DNA of 64,000 nucleotides from Hyposmocoma kahamanoa (Eukaryota > Arthropoda > Insecta > Lepidoptera > Cosmopterigidae), in the NCBI RefSeq assembly GCF_003589595.1, contig NW_020653855.1, positions 2,003,441 to 2,067,440 of the forward strand, in the 5' to 3' direction. Below are positions 19,841-31,917 of this stretch, in pieces. How positions within the stretch are numbered: position 1 is the first letter of the stretch; every line of letters begins with the position of its first letter. Below the pieces are notes generated by a model. That model did no database searches. It saw only the letters and a program-made list of their open reading frames with translations, and had not been told where the DNA came from. Made by a program: the position numbers and the translations under genes.

Positions 19841-20227
19841 TCCTGCACCAAGCCCTGCGTTCGTCACGCGCCGCCCCGCCACTGGTTTCAATGTGCCAGG
19901 TTTGTGAGGAACTCGAATTCATTTCAAAAATTCCCGCATCCGGAACGCTCCCGCTCCCGCCTCTGTGTGATCAGAGCATTATTTTTGCAATGATAATAAA
20001 AGACTTGTTGCTTTAGTAGGAAGTGATTTATTTTAATTTTATTATTTATATGACCCCAATACAATCAGCACTTACAATGACGGAGTAATTCTTTACACTA
20101 AGAATTGACTTAATTTATTTAATTTAATTATTGGATGCAAATTTTTATCACATTACATAAGAACCATACTAATTTTAGGATATCTTCGTGTTCCAAAGAA
20201 ATGCAATTTTTATTTATTTTAGTATAG

Positions 20228-20455
20228 GTCTTTGTGAAAAAGTTCGTCCAGGGTAGTACTGCCACCTTACCTATTTCTGCCAGCATTACTGTGTTCCGGT
20301 TGAAGGCTAAGGGTGCTGGTGAAATTACAGGCACATAGGACTTGTCAACTTATGTCTCAGGGTGACGGGCGCAGTGGCAGAGCTACTCAGATCTTTTAAA
20401 TCCCAGAGTATCACTGTAATTGTCATGGATGGCGTCCCGTCACTTGATGTAATTA
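20228..20455 (-). repeat. Rep-C copy
   Basis: Inverted match with small deletions: GTCCAGGGTAGTACTGCCAC, TGGTGAAATTACAGGCACAT, TATGTCTCAGGGTGACGGGC, ending GTCACTTGATGTAATTAAAA. Confidence 0.75.
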
Positions 20456-20760
20456 AAAAAAAACTATATACACTCAAATTTATAGTGCTGTAAATTTGTA
20501 AAAAAGCATGTTTATCTGTACTCCCCAATCACAACAGTAATAATATAGATTTTAAGACTTTCGTGGTTATTCACTAAATGATTATCAGTGGCAGTCAACC
20601 CGTGACCATGGAGCGTGCAACCGTTCCGAAATATCGGGAAAATACCTTCATACCTTGGTAAGAAACCTGATATTAGTGATAACAACAGTAATAATCTCAG
20701 CAAGTACAGAGTACTAAAACAACCGATCTCAAAAGTTCGTGGGATTATATATATTTATCG

Positions 20761-20930
20761 AGGTGGTACAGTCTTCAACCAGTTGAAGACACACAATAAC
20801 TGGTTGAAGACTGTACCACCTCAGTCAACCGTGACCATGGGACCTGTAAAGGGCCCAAAACGTCGGTTTGTTTGAAAAATCAAATATACGCGATTTAAAT
20901 CCGGAAAAATAGTTACATTTCTTATATATA
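20761..20930 (-). repeat. Rep-E copy starting with a 24-bp perfect hairpin
   Basis: AGGTGGTACAGTCTTCAACC plus AGTT (20761-20784) is exactly inverted at 20798-20821 around a 13-base loop. The normal inverted Rep-E body follows to about 20930 (GGTTTGTTTGAAAAATCAAA, CGATTTAAATCCGGAAAAAT). Confidence 0.7.
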
Positions 20931-21272
20931 TTTGCCAAGTTTAACATAGGAGATAATAAAAATCGGTGCTCACTGCTTAAAGTATATTGAGAGAGAAAAA
21001 CGCCAAACGGAGCATCTATTAGAGCATTGCAATATAATTGCTCCTTATAAAATTTTGTCGCTATTTATAATAATAAGTCTTCACGCGCGAATAGCAGCCC
21101 TCAGAGGTGGAATACTTACTTCAAATTTGAATTGGACCACTACAGAGGTATCTTCTATGCAACAAAAAAACAATCATCGAAGTCGGTTCACTATATCGGA
21201 ATAATCGTGTAACATATACACAAAAAAAGACAGTCGAATTCAGAACCTCCTTTTTTTAAGTCGGTTAAAAGG
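20931..21272 (+). repeat. Rep-F copy, near full length
   Basis: TTTGCCAAGTTTAACATAGG, AGAAAAACGCCAAAC, CTTATAAAATTTTGTCGCTA, CTCAGAGGTGGAATACTTAC, AGTCGGTTCACTATATCGGA, ending TTTTTTTAAGTCGGTTAAAA, the usual Rep-F 3' end. Confidence 0.65.
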
Positions 21273-21874
21273 TATATGGTTCAGTTGGTAAACAGCCAGA
21301 GCAGTAGCAATTGGACAGAAAGATGAAATTTTACATATAAATGACGAATGTTTAAATAACCAAATATTGGTATGTGGAATGGGCGCGTTTTTCATTGCGG
21401 ATACAGTATTGCACGTGATGTCGTATAATGACTGCAAGTAACAAGAACGAGATTACATTAAGTATTTATGGCGTATGACTATTAATGTATCACAGAGTAA
21501 GCTATTGTACGACAGGCGGTCTTATTGCTAAATAGCAATTTCTTCCAGGCAACATTAAGATAGAAATTTAGGAGTTTTTGGTGCGATTACAAAAATACTT
21601 TTCAGCATGAAGGGACGGTAGTTTTACAGGTTTGAGAAGAACAAAAAGTTGCCTCTGGTTGGAGTGATAATTTATTTCATAATGTAAGTATATATAATGT
21701 TTGTACTACGATAGGACCTTTACAATCGTTAGCAACCGCATTACTATAATAGTCGACCTACTGACCCTGCACGGTTACATTACGTAAGTTGAAATGCCAC
21801 AAGTGTTCGAGATGCAACTTTCATTCATAATAAGTGGAACCACTTCGTCTAATACGAAGCCCAAGTAACAAGTT
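21273..21874. other. Spacer, nothing recognised
   Basis: No coding, RNA or repeat feature that I can support. Confidence 0.35.
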
Positions 21875-22178
21875 TAAGAGCGGTCACATACGGCGATATT
21901 TACAAGCGATGCAAACGCGATACAAACGCGATGCACGTTTTAAATTAATTTACTAACTTATTTATTTAATGTTATTATTAATCTCAGTTTTAAATTTACA
22001 AATAACAAAACAGAATAATGCGCATAACCCTGTCCAGATTTTTCGTACATAATGATTCAACATCAACGACTGTGTCGACGCAGTAGCGCGTTTGTATCGA
22101 CGACGATTGCGACGCAATCGCTTATAAATCGCAAGTATAGCGAAAACGACAAAGTCGCCATATGTGACCACACTTACA
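21875..22178. mobile_element. MITE with GGTCACATAYGGCGA ends
   Basis: Left end TAAGAGCGGTCACATACGGC and right end, inverted, TAAGTGTGGTCACATATGGC. The interior has many GCGATTGC/GCAATCGC motifs. A related left end (TAAGAGTGGTTACACACGGC) starts the element at 37800. Confidence 0.6.
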
Positions 22179-23274
22179 TGTTGTTAAGAGGGAGCATGCC
22201 AAAAAAGTTTTGACGTTGGCTCTGCCCAAATTTGTGAAACAAATATATGCCTGAAGTTCGCATGACATGCGAAAGGAGATGTTGAATTTTGCACATTAAA
22301 AGTACCAAATTCGTTTTAGCGGAATAACTCTAAAACTAAAGGGATTCAAAAAAAATCCGTAGTGACAGTTGTCGATGATGCATAAATATAATTAATTATC
22401 TAATTTTTGTCCTAATAACCTGTAGCATTTCGAGGACAAATCGAAAAAATGTGAAAATTAGAGGTCATTTCGTGATTTTTATCTATGAAACTTTATTCTT
22501 TATCTAGGAAACTTTATTGTTTTATGTTTCTGATTAATGTCTATGCTTGAATATATCGTGTAGTTACTCATACAATATTTTATTTTTAACTTTAAAGTGG
22601 ATATATCCCTCTAAAATCAAATCGAAGATTAGGAATTTTTCCTCTGCTCCCTCTTAAATAAAATAAATAATAGGCTTAAAGCGAGGTATTTGAACCGAGC
22701 CTAGATTTTACGAGGTGAGGTGTGGGCGGAGGCGTATCGTTAAACCGCACCTGGCAATTTCCAAGTTTTTGGATAAATGTGAATTTAATAATAGGGCTTC
22801 AGTTGAAAACTAAAATTCAGTAGGTTCTCTGTAGTATTTAAAAAGAAATATCTGTTATCTTGTTATCGATAGGTTTTTATTTTAGCCTGTTTTCAGGATT
22901 TTGCATGATCGAGTAAAGTATAATATCCTACCATGTAACGAATTAGCACATTCTTTAGACAATATCCTTAAGTGTATAGATATATATATATATTATAAGA
23001 CAAAACAATTTGATCTACAGAAACGGTTTTTCGTGCTCCTCCTCCAGTGACTCGCCTTAATATGTTTAATATAAAAACTAAAATGATAGACGGTTTAAAG
23101 GTAGAAATTTTATTGAGGTTTTTCGACTTGGGACATCGTGTCCCGGAGATTGATAATGTTTTGTTTTTGGATTTATTTTTACTTTTACTTACTTATTTTT
23201 TGGTGGTCCTAGCTTTCTGTTCAGGTTTCAACGAATTCAAGTTAGAAGTTTTACCTGAGGTTTTTTTATGATAA
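22179..23274. other. Spacer, nothing recognised
   Basis: AT-rich. An open frame at 23047-23271 (74 codons, hydrophobic end LLLLTYFLVVLAF) has no recognisable family, splice context or conserved motif, and I do not call it a gene. Confidence 0.35.
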
Positions 23275-23550
23275 AATAAATGCGCATTTGGCCTCCATCT
23301 CACGTGATGGAAAGTGACGATGAGGTTGACTATGGACCATGCATAGCTAAGTATGCCTATTCACTCTCGCCTTAAAAGAGCCCAAGTTGTAGCGTTCAGG
23401 GAATGTCTGCAGGTAAGGAATTCATCTCCATAGCCGTTCGACACATAAATGTGGAAACGTAACGCTTCGTGTGAATCTTTAGAATATCCATTGAGGTGGA
23501 ATCTAAGCCTACGTCTAGTCTCCCGATGATGGAAAGGTGAAGGCCCGTGA
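23275..23550 (+). repeat. Rep-I copy, shared with 56503-56745
   Basis: Blocks GGAAAGTGACGATGAG, GCATAGCTAAGTATGCCTA, GCGTTCAGGGAA, ATAAATGTGGAAACGTAACG and CTCCCGATGATGG recur in order at 56503-56745. Probably part of a retroelement, but no frame is recognisable. Confidence 0.55.
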
Positions 23551-23552
23551 TA

Positions 23553-23840
23553 ATCTTCTTCTTATTCTTCCTGTCCTAATCCCACGCTAGATGGGGTCGG
23601 TACAACATGTATTTTTCTTCTACTCTCCCCTATCAGCCGTCATTTCCATACACACACCTTGTTTATCCATGACATCTTTCACACAAACCGTTCATCATTT
23701 CTTTGGCCCGTTTTCCCATTATATCCTTCTACATTCATACCTAACACTCTTCACGTCACATGACATTATTCCCTCCGCATGACAAGTCAATGCCACGCTA
23801 ATCTATTATTCCTCATCTTTTCCGTCACTGGCGCCACTTT
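23553..23840 (-). mobile_element. 5'-truncated RTE-like LINE tail
   Basis: Aligns along its length with 48626-48895: CCCACGCTAGATGGGGTCGG, CAACATGTATTTTTCTTC, CTCTCCCCTATCA, ACATGACATTATTCCCTCCG, CATCTTTTCCGTCACTGGCG. On the minus strand it ends in a GAA-rich tail. Confidence 0.65.
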
Positions 23841-24153
23841 CAAACTTCCCCTGTAGTATACCGATTAGCAGGCTATTTTACAGCGGTACTTAAAAAACGT
23901 TTTCCACTGCAAAAGGCATAGAATAAGATTAGCGTATTTGAGCCTTTTGTGGTCTCGCTGGATCTATCTATGTTTGCGTGGATATGGACAAGGATCACAG
24001 TCCACACGGATTTATGTGGGTGTTCTCACGAAAGTTTCGTCGCTACATTCGAAATCAGATATCAATATTTTTACAATTAGATACCAAAGCCCACATTGCT
24101 TTACATGCTTAAAAGTTGTTAAAGAACTTCTCACTCTAATAACAGCCTTCTAA

Positions 24154-26900
24154 TACTGGAGGGGAATGACATGTCCAGCCTCCATGGATGGTCAGCAAAC
24201 TGACTGGACTGATGGAAATTCAAAATTAGACTGTCTTCCTTTTGGACAAAAGATGACTTTCTGACTTCAAATTGCTGACCTGACAAAACAACTTCCCTTG
24301 ACAGTATTTGTAAGTAGAGACCATACAAACAAATGAATGAATAGATGATTTAAGTTTGTTGCTGACTTCCTCTGCTCTACTTTAAAAGATAATGAATCTA
24401 ATGACTAGCATTTATCATACATTTGTTTAGCCTATTGTCAATTTGAAACTAAAAGAAAAGAATTTTTAAGACAATGACTAAGGAAAACAGGTCAAGCAAC
24501 AAGTTCATTCGGGAAATAAACCAGTGAATAAATTACGTTACACAGCTTACAAAACTAACTACAGTAAGACTTTAACAGCGTCGACCTTAATACGGCCCCC
24601 TACTGCATGGATTGCTTAAAGAAGAGGATAATATGGACGCCACACTGGCGGAGTAGGGTAGTCACACGGGTTGTAAACTTTCTTCAATGTACAGGTTTCA
24701 ACACTTTTTTCTTCACCGTTTGCAAGCGGTATTGCAACTAAATGTTATCAAATATACGTGTCTTAAAATTTAACACGGTCACAATTCATGACTCTACCTG
24801 GAGTTGCAAATTGGCTTTAACTACATAGGCGCTAGGGGTTGGCACCAATGATCGATATTTTAAGTTAAGTGTGTTTTTAAAGAAGGATGGCGAAAGCTGC
24901 CCCAATAACGACGAAGAGCCGTTCATGGACTTTGCTAGCATAATTTTGTATTTTCATTTATGCCATATTTATTGCCTACGTATCAATATATTTTTGTATG
25001 TTTTTAGAAGTCGGGAATAAAACATCGTATTTTAGAATAGATGCAAGAACACAACGCAATTGATTCAATTCGACCATAGATTAGGTAACGTTCTTGTACG
25101 TACGTTTCATTTTAAGCATGATTGAATGTTTACCTACGTGAAGTATTGGTTATTTTATAGTAGACACACAAAACATTAAAGCTATAAAATACCAAATGAA
25201 ATAATCAATTAAACAGTAATGGCATAAAGCAAAAACTAAAACACAATGTGACAAAAATATTTAGACAATATTTAAATGAGAGGTAATGAAAGTTGCAAAG
25301 GAACGTTTTGACAAGAGACCTCTTGCCAATGTCAATGTCACATAGATATTGAGAACAGTGTGACCATTTGTGACAGATTTTTGCCATTGGGGCAGATTTA
25401 ATTTTTATTCATTTTCATTGCTGCAGATTATGTTAAATTACATTAAATGTGACAAAGTTTGGCAGATTTGGGAATATTCGGGAAGTTCTTTATTATTTTT
25501 GGAAACAAACTGAAAACTTGTTGTTTTTTGCTAATGACCAAACGAAATAAAAAAAGCGAAATACAGGACAATGTTATAAACATACCCCTAATCAACTTTA
25601 TAACCCCAGCTTCTACTCTGTACTCAATTAGCTTTTTTGATGCTTTGATAATGAATCACAAATATTGATAGGTCTCCTTAAATGCACGTCGTCAAAAACC
25701 CTTCAAAAATACCCTTTGTTGCCCGTAAATACACGGGATGTCGCCATCCTTCTTTGAAATAACTTTTGTTTTACACATATTATATCCATAGTGATTAGTT
25801 TACTTGACAGTATAATCCTCAAGAAAGATTATGCTCTATTAAAAGTTATTGTAATTATTACTAATAAAGTCTAACTAGAATTTCCCTAAGTCTCCAGTAC
25901 CTAATGAACACAAAAAATCCACTAATTGACTAACCAGTAATCGACACTCATCAATAAAGAAATCCCAATATTTAACACTTACAACAAGAAATGTATTACT
26001 ACGATAGAAAAGTTTGTCCTAAATCTTATTACAATTGAATTTAAAAAAGATGTATTTAAAAAAGTGCTAGTCAGTCACTGGCGCCACCACCCTACTTCAA
26101 TGTCAAATATTTTAGTTGGAACCTGTAGATCCAAGCCCTGATTTTTTTAAAACTTTTTAAGTGAAAGTAAAAGACAAAATCAACAATATTTCACACACAA
26201 AAAAATATTTCCGCCTTTATATGAGAGACTGAACGTGTTAAAGGCATAGGTGCTAACCGCCTCAAGGATTGGAACTGCCGCATTCTTAATTGAGAACCAA
26301 ACATTCGATTACTGAGCTACCACCGATTGCACAGTAAGACGTTTAAAAAACATTTAGTAGAGGTCAGAGTTATGAAATTTTTAAAAAGAGGAGTTTGTTC
26401 AATTAATTATTTTTTTAATCCAATAAATAAATTTGTGCGCTGCATAACCTGCAGTTATTTTGGTCGACTGATGAGGTAAATTTTACTGCAGTCATCACAC
26501 TTATTGACATAGAATTTGTTAAAGCCGAACACGTTTTGCATATCGATACTTCTGTTTATGTGTCGTTGTTGTCAGGGCCGTACGGACGCGATCGGAAATT
26601 CGCAGGGAACAGATTCGTTGCCGTCCAGTTGTTGCGTTGACCGAAACGAAGCCAAACGCGCGTATTTTATACGTCACGGACGTAAATTCACATAAACAGA
26701 CTTAATTCCGCGAGTCCGTGCCGATTAATGTGGTCACTATTTAAGGTCGTCTATCTGACGTATTATAAATATGTTTGTTGTACGAACAAGACTTACTGCC
26801 AATACAGAATAATAATAAAGGATGTCGTGTAACTGTACTGTGAGTTTCACTGAAGAAAGTGAGGCCAGCACGCAACGATAACGACACCGCGACGTACTGA
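24154..26900. other. Long spacer with no recognised gene
   Basis: Mostly AT-rich and low in repeats compared with its surroundings. At 26570-26880 a GC-rich block with a TATAAATA (26764-26771) and AATAAAG (26813-26819) could be a promoter or a decayed LTR, but no partner LTR or coding frame was found. Confidence 0.35.
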
Positions 26901-27112
26901 TTTACTATTATATATACATTGTCATTGGTTTGGGCCTGTGTTTCAATATCTTGACTCCATCTGTCCCGAGTCAGAGTCTAAGATCGCCATTAACTTATCT
27001 GTGACATGACTAAACAGAAACTAACCCTAAATAAATTACTAGAATTACTGGTAAGCAATGACATCAATAATAACACAAACAAGTTGATAGGTGTTGCAGG
27101 TGCCAAGAGAAT

Positions 27113-27812
27113 ATGATCTCATCGCAGATGAACTTAACTTTCAGACGTCGGAACAGCTGGATTGACTTCAGCTACTTTCACACTTTAATGACATACGGTA
27201 TTTTACTTTTGGGTAATTCCGCCGATATGAATAGAATCTTTGTCCTGCAGAAACGAGCGGTTAGGGCAATTTACAATCTGGGCCCCAGATTGTCTTTGAG
27301 AGATAGGTTTAAAGAGATTAACATTCTTACACTAAAGTCACAGTACATTTATGAAAATGTAATTTATGTGAAGAAAAATATTAATTTTTTTATGAAAAAT
27401 AGTGACAGACATAACATTAATACGAGGAATAAAAATAAACTAGGTGTTCTTGACAGTCGTCTTTAATAAGATTCCGATTGATAGTTAAAATTTGCCATTT
27501 GCGAGGTTTAAAACTATTGTGAAACAAAAACTTTATACTAAATGTTATCATCATACAGCTTCTGCGTATTACTTGGATGACAAAATCCGTTTATGTCTTG
27601 TATGTAATCTCTATAAGTTGTTTAAATTCAATATTGTATGATAAATGTATTCAAATATAGGTATATTTACAAAGAGCAACCCCCTAGAGTTTCTTGCTCA
27701 TTCGTCTAATGGGAATCTGCCTCACGAAAGAGCAGTAGAGTTTAATCAATACGACTATTTCAAGTGTAATTTGCTTACCTATGAAATAAAGATTATCTGA
27801 CTTTGACCAAAA
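27113..27812 (+). pseudogene. CR1-like LINE reverse transcriptase C-terminal fragment plus 3' tail
   Basis: The frame reads YFHTLMTYGILLLGN, then IFVLQKRAVRAIYNLGPRLS and FKEINILTLKSQYIYENVIY, the C-terminal region of CR1/Jockey-type LINE polymerases of Lepidoptera. It stops at 27466 by small mutations; the remaining tail (RFKTIVKQKLYTKCY in another frame) and 3' end (GAAATAAAGATTATCTGACT) follow to about 27812. The catalytic domain is absent (5' truncation). Not a host gene. Confidence 0.75.
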
Positions 27813-28299
27813 AGTCCTTTTTAGCCAATGTTGAGACAAACAACGACGGCTGTCCTACTGGAGGGAGAACGGTTGGTTGCTTCTCCATTTAGAGTTCAAC
27901 GGTTCAAGTCCCTAAGGGGGCACTTACTTATGAATTTAATTTCTAAGTTACAAACATTTGTGAATATTTACAAACAATACTAATGGTAAAGGAAAACATA
28001 GTAGTGCCGCGCGCCGCTAATGTTTCCAAGATGTTTCAAAATCAAGGCAATAATTATAGTAGTCGATGTGAAATAAGTTTGGGTATCAATATCCATGCCT
28101 ACAGTAAATGATGAGCTCAAACTACAAATCCTAATAAACCAATTGCTATTATTGCATAAATTATTACTAAACATTCAAAAGTATATTTTTTCAACTTTCT
28201 TGAGAAATAATATGAGAAATTATACCAAACTTTGGAAGATTTAAAATATAACTTCTGGGTGACCAAAAAATGAATTAAATATTTATATAAAATTGGATC

Positions 28300-28650
28300 T
28301 TCTCTGCCGGCAGGATCAGAATTGTAGTGATAAAATTAAAATAGAAGCACCTAAAACGCCTTGAATTGGAGAATAGCAAAATCAACCATTAAAATAATTG
28401 CCCCTTATAATAAAATTCAGGCGCTATTTATAAAAATGAATCTACATGAACAGCCACCCTTAGAGGTTGATGATTTTCTTCAAAATTAAATGGGACCACT
28501 ATGGAGGTACCTTCTTTCCAACAAAAAAAGAAAAATGAAAATAGGTTCACAAATACCGGAGTTATCGCGTAACATACATACAAAAAAAAAGAAAAAAAAA
28601 CATACAGTCGAATTGAGAACCTCCTCCTTTATTTGAAGTCGGTTAAAAAT
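28300..28650 (+). repeat. Rep-F copy, near full length
   Basis: TGGATCTTCTCTGCCGG at the start, CACCCTTAGAGGTTGATGAT, AAATGGGACCACTATGGAGG, ATCGCGTAACATACATAC, ending ATTTGAAGTCGGTTAAAAAT. Confidence 0.65.
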
Positions 28651-28794
28651 AGAAGATATTCCAGCCAAATGTAGTAAGTTAGTAATCTATTATTACAGGC
28701 TGTAAGTTTTGTATGTTTCTTTAATACTTTTTATTTATAATGTTGTCACTCTGATTAAAAGTTCTGACTTAAGCTCCGCATTTTTTTTACCTAC

Positions 28795-29163
28795 AAATAT
28801 AGTGTTGTAATGATTAATACAAAGATCAAACACTTAGAAAAATTCTTCAATTCGAACCGACGTCTTCTAGCAAACCGTGCTAGACACTATGCCAACTAAG
28901 CAACGGAACGAACCAGCGGACCTCACGAATCTTTCTATGTGCTTATTTGTCGGATCGTTGTATCTAGTTTTTTAACGACTTTTGACCCGTAGTGCCATCT
29001 ATAAGAAATATATGAAAGTGTTTCTTCACCCCGTTAGGTACCTTTACCAGACCTGGCTAGATATATCCCTATTCACTGTAATTAAGTGTTTTTATTGAAT
29101 GTTAGGATGTTTGACCACCATGATATTCAATTATTTTTTGTGAAATTACTCCACTAATTTGTT
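28795..29163 (-). repeat. Rep-A copy
   Basis: Inverted: tail, tRNA-like block (CCGTGCTAGACACTATGCCA), head (CAGACCTGGCTAGATATATC), then the next tail (CATGGTGGTCAAACAT read inverted). Shows the tail on both sides of the body, as in 351-811. Confidence 0.7.
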
Positions 29164-29241
29164 ATGCTTGAAGCTTAGTTGGCATAGCGTCTGGCACGAT
29201 TTGCTAGAAGATGTCGGTTCGAATCCAGCCGGATCGAAGTT
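29164..29241 (+). repeat. Rep-A tRNA-like block alone
   Basis: AGCTTAGTTGGCATAGCGTC, then GAAGATGTCGGTTCGAATCC and AGCCGGATCGAAG. It abuts the previous, inverted copy, so two tRNA-like blocks face away from each other. Confidence 0.65.
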
Positions 29242-29286
29242 GCCAAGAAGCAATACAACTCCTTGGCAACTTCGCTTCCCTTTTTT

Positions 29287-29385
29287 TAGCATTAGAGCTC
29301 CTTGTGTGTTCGTCAAGGGAAATACAGCTACCTTACTCCTATTTCTGCCGCCAAGTATAACTGCGTTCCGGTTTTGAAGGGTATG
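29287..29385 (-). repeat. Rep-C partial copy
   Basis: TTAGAGCTCCTTGTG to CGTTCCGGTTTTGAAGGGTA: only the first third of the inverted Rep-C is present. Confidence 0.65.
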
Positions 29386-30002
29386 GATATCGATGATTGC
29401 AAGGTGGCTCAAATTGTCTACGGGAGTGTAGTAAGTATAGAACGTACTTCAGCAGCTTGATATTGATTGCCTCCCCTGCGACTTTTCCGAGTCGAGGAGC
29501 ATAATTGCGATTCACAACTGGCCGATAGGAAACTTTTGACATTTCTAATCGGAACAATAGATGATTTAACTCACAATTTAGAAAGATATAGTAGGAACCA
29601 GGTTCATCTTCTCGCTTAGAAACCCATCTGATTTCGAGACTACCCGATCGGGTCGATTCCAATTTGAATCAAAATTGGGACGCAGGACCGTCCTTTAATT
29701 TTTTTCCTATCTTGGTACTAATCTATTTTTAGGATCAATAAAAAAAATGTTCCATCACAAACTGTGATTTACAAACGTAACAGTAGCTATAAAGGAATGA
29801 GATCAAAGATGTAATAACGTATTCAGAGAGAGTGTTATATTATGTCACAGTGTATGACGACTTAGTGTGGGTATACATTATGCAGTGCGACGACTTCGTT
29901 TAACAAGTATCAACCACGTACATTCGTAGTCTATGATGCCTTCACATTTTTTTGTCAACTAAGCCCTGAATAAAAAACATTGTCGTGAATTTAGAACGAT
30001 TT

Positions 30003-30165
30003 TGGTAGCATCAGAGCTCCTTGTGAAAATCTCGTTAGCTAGGGAAGTAAGTAGGTAAGTAAGTTTTGAAGAATAAAGGTGCTGGTGAAACTACAGACAC
30101 AGACTTGTCAATTTATGTCTCAAGTTGGCGGTTGCATCGGCACTGCCAAACAGGTCTTTTAGTTC
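30003..30165 (-). repeat. Rep-C degenerate copy
   Basis: GCATCAGAGCTCCTTGTGAA, GGTGCTGGTGAAACTACAGA, TGTCAATTTATGTCTCAA. Internal deletions. Confidence 0.55.
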
Positions 30166-30444
30166 TATTCTTAAGGTATTTTTTAAAATCCGCTAATTAA
30201 AATACAGTAAAAGTTTTATGTATTTATAACATAAATAAACTACTTAATATCAAACGTAAGGCAGAAATCCCCTTTAGACATAGTTTAATGTTTTGTTAGT
30301 TTTTTATATACATTTCCGCTTTTTGTAATAATTATTTTATTATGGAATGCTGTGTATTAGGAGTAAGTTGTAATTTAGTGTTAGTTTCATAGTGCTCTTT
30401 ATTTGTTTTTATATTATGTAATCAACCTATTTTATTTTCATAAT

Positions 30445-30540
30445 ATACTTTTGTACGGCTATGCTAACGCGTTGGGCAAGGTAGCAGCCATTGGGTTTTT
30501 CCAGAAATGTTTACAGATGAAGGGCACCGGGATCCCATAG
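30445..30540 (+). repeat. Rep-M fragment, shared with 35070-35170
   Basis: GCTAACGCGTTGGGCAAGGT, AGCAGCCATTGGG, CAGATGAAGGGC recur at 35080-35166 (TGCGGGGCAAGGTAGCTGCC). Possibly part of a retroelement; no frame assigned. Confidence 0.45.
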
Positions 30541-30969
30541 GCCAAGCGTTTCGACTCCAAAGGCTGTAAATAGGTAGTCGAAGCCTAGATTCTGGTACTT
30601 ATTACTTATTGTATTATGTTGTATCTGATATCTGTACTGTATCAATAAACAAAAATAAAATAAACCAACGTGAAGGCCCGCCCGTTTGTACAACTTGACT
30701 TGCTGCTTGCGACTTAAGTTACGTACGACCATTGACCTACATGTGAACGAGGCATGAGTTGCTTTCTTCACCGGACCTTGAACATTGTTTCGTTCGATAC
30801 AGTTCCTCCATCATTAAAAGTGTAGATAGTTGTCATACAGTTGCATGTAATTATATAGCCCCGAATAAAGTAACATTATAATGTAAAGTATGCTTTTGTT
30901 TTTTTTTTAAAAGCAGGTAGTGTTCCTTGTGAAAGTGTTAATTCAGGGAAGCTGAGAACTGCCGTATTA

Positions 30970-31115
30970 TATTTAAAGTGTCTGGGCCACTGGGTATCGG
31001 AGAACCTTACGGACAACGAGGACGTTGAGAGAGAGCGCCGGGCGTTGGCTTTTAGAATTAATAGGTTGACTCGCAGACTTGCACGGTGTACAGTACCTGT
31101 ATGAGTGATACTTTT
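30970..31115 (+). pseudogene. LINE-1 of a nest: reverse transcriptase fragment, left half
   Basis: The frame reads YLKCLGHWVSENLTDNEDVE, then RERRALAFRINRLTRRLARC, matching the C-terminal region of a lepidopteran LINE polymerase (YLGH...D..DIERERRAL..R.N.LARRFARC). It is cut at about 31115 and resumes at about 31918 with FKAFCQAFYTCNLWDN, so 800 bases were inserted into it. A stop codon already interrupts the left half. Confidence 0.75.
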
Positions 31116-31917
31116 AACCCATAACATTTATTTTAGGAATGGTAAATTATAGAATGCTAGAAGTGAGACGCAATCTGGCTCTTGTAACTTACATGTTTTG
31201 TCTGGTATGGGGAATAATATGCAACCCATTTTTGTTGTCCAAGGTAGGCTTTTTGTTAGCCAGTACAAACCTGGTGCGACTTCATAGAATGAGGTTATTT
31301 GCGTTGCCTATCACACGATGTAGTGAGTGAATGAGATGGCCCCTCTGCCCCGAGCACTTAAGTATCTAAAACTTTGACTCCTCGTTAGACCTTTTTGCAT
31401 GCTCAGAATCAAAATTCATGTTTTCCGCAGAACGCTATCTGGAGTCCTTGACCGGAGACAGAAGTATTAAGTAATAGGTATTATGGGCTAGTTTAAAATG
31501 TAATAACAAATGGATTTTATCTATTTTTTCATTAATGTTAATCTGTAATAATTTACTTTATTTAAACTGCCTCTGTGGCCGAACGGTTACCATGCCGGAC
31601 TGCCACGCAGATGTCCCAGGTTCGATTCCCGGGCCGGGAGAAACGTTTGTATGGCTTACATTTACTTCTCTCGTGAGTTTGGGTGTAATTTGTGGTTGTC
31701 TATGTGTGTGTCCATGGCACCCGCTACACAGGGTTTCCCTAGTGCGCGGCTACGTTGAGTGTGTGCGTTATTTATTTATTTATTTTAAATTTATTGTTTA
31801 TGGTATTGAATTTATAATTTTTTTTTATTCATTTTTGTAATTTACTTAATATTGTTTGTTCATTTAACTTTAAGTGTCGCTATTGCGTTTCACTGCAAGC
31901 AATATGTAATAAATAAA
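31116..31917 (+). mobile_element. LINE-2 of the nest: 3' fragment inserted into LINE-1
   Basis: The frame at 31139-31330 reads LEVRRNLALVTYMFCLVWGI, then LVRLHRMRLFALPITRC, and further on DLFACSES, a pattern of another LINE polymerase C-terminus. The 3' end is an AATAA-rich tail (TGTAATAAATAAAT) directly abutting LINE-1 sequence at about 31918. Carries SINE-B at 31565. Confidence 0.65.
31565..31786 (+). repeat. SINE-B copy (tRNA-derived)
   Basis: CTGCCTCTGTGGCCGAACGG (A-box region), CAGGTTCGATTCCCGGGCCG (B-box), body GAGTTTGGGTGTAATTTGTG and CAGGGTTTCCCTAGTGCG, tail of TTTA units. Inserted in the 3' UTR of LINE-2. Confidence 0.87.

Noticed and set aside
24131..24328. Minus-strand 65-codon frame
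   Set aside because: No conserved motif, start context or splice sites; most likely chance.
26570..26880. TATA box and AATAAA in a GC-rich block as a solo LTR
   Set aside because: No second LTR, target duplication or retroviral-type coding sequence nearby. Left as an open spacer.
27113..27466. 117-codon open frame as a possible host gene
   Set aside because: Its residues (IFVLQKRAVRAIYNLG and neighbours) are the end of a LINE polymerase, and a LINE 3' UTR follows.
31535..31840. Open frames with VICGCLCVCPWHP-type peptides (also at 18845, 38148, 63019)
   Set aside because: These are translations of the SINE-B body and recur wherever SINE-B occurs.
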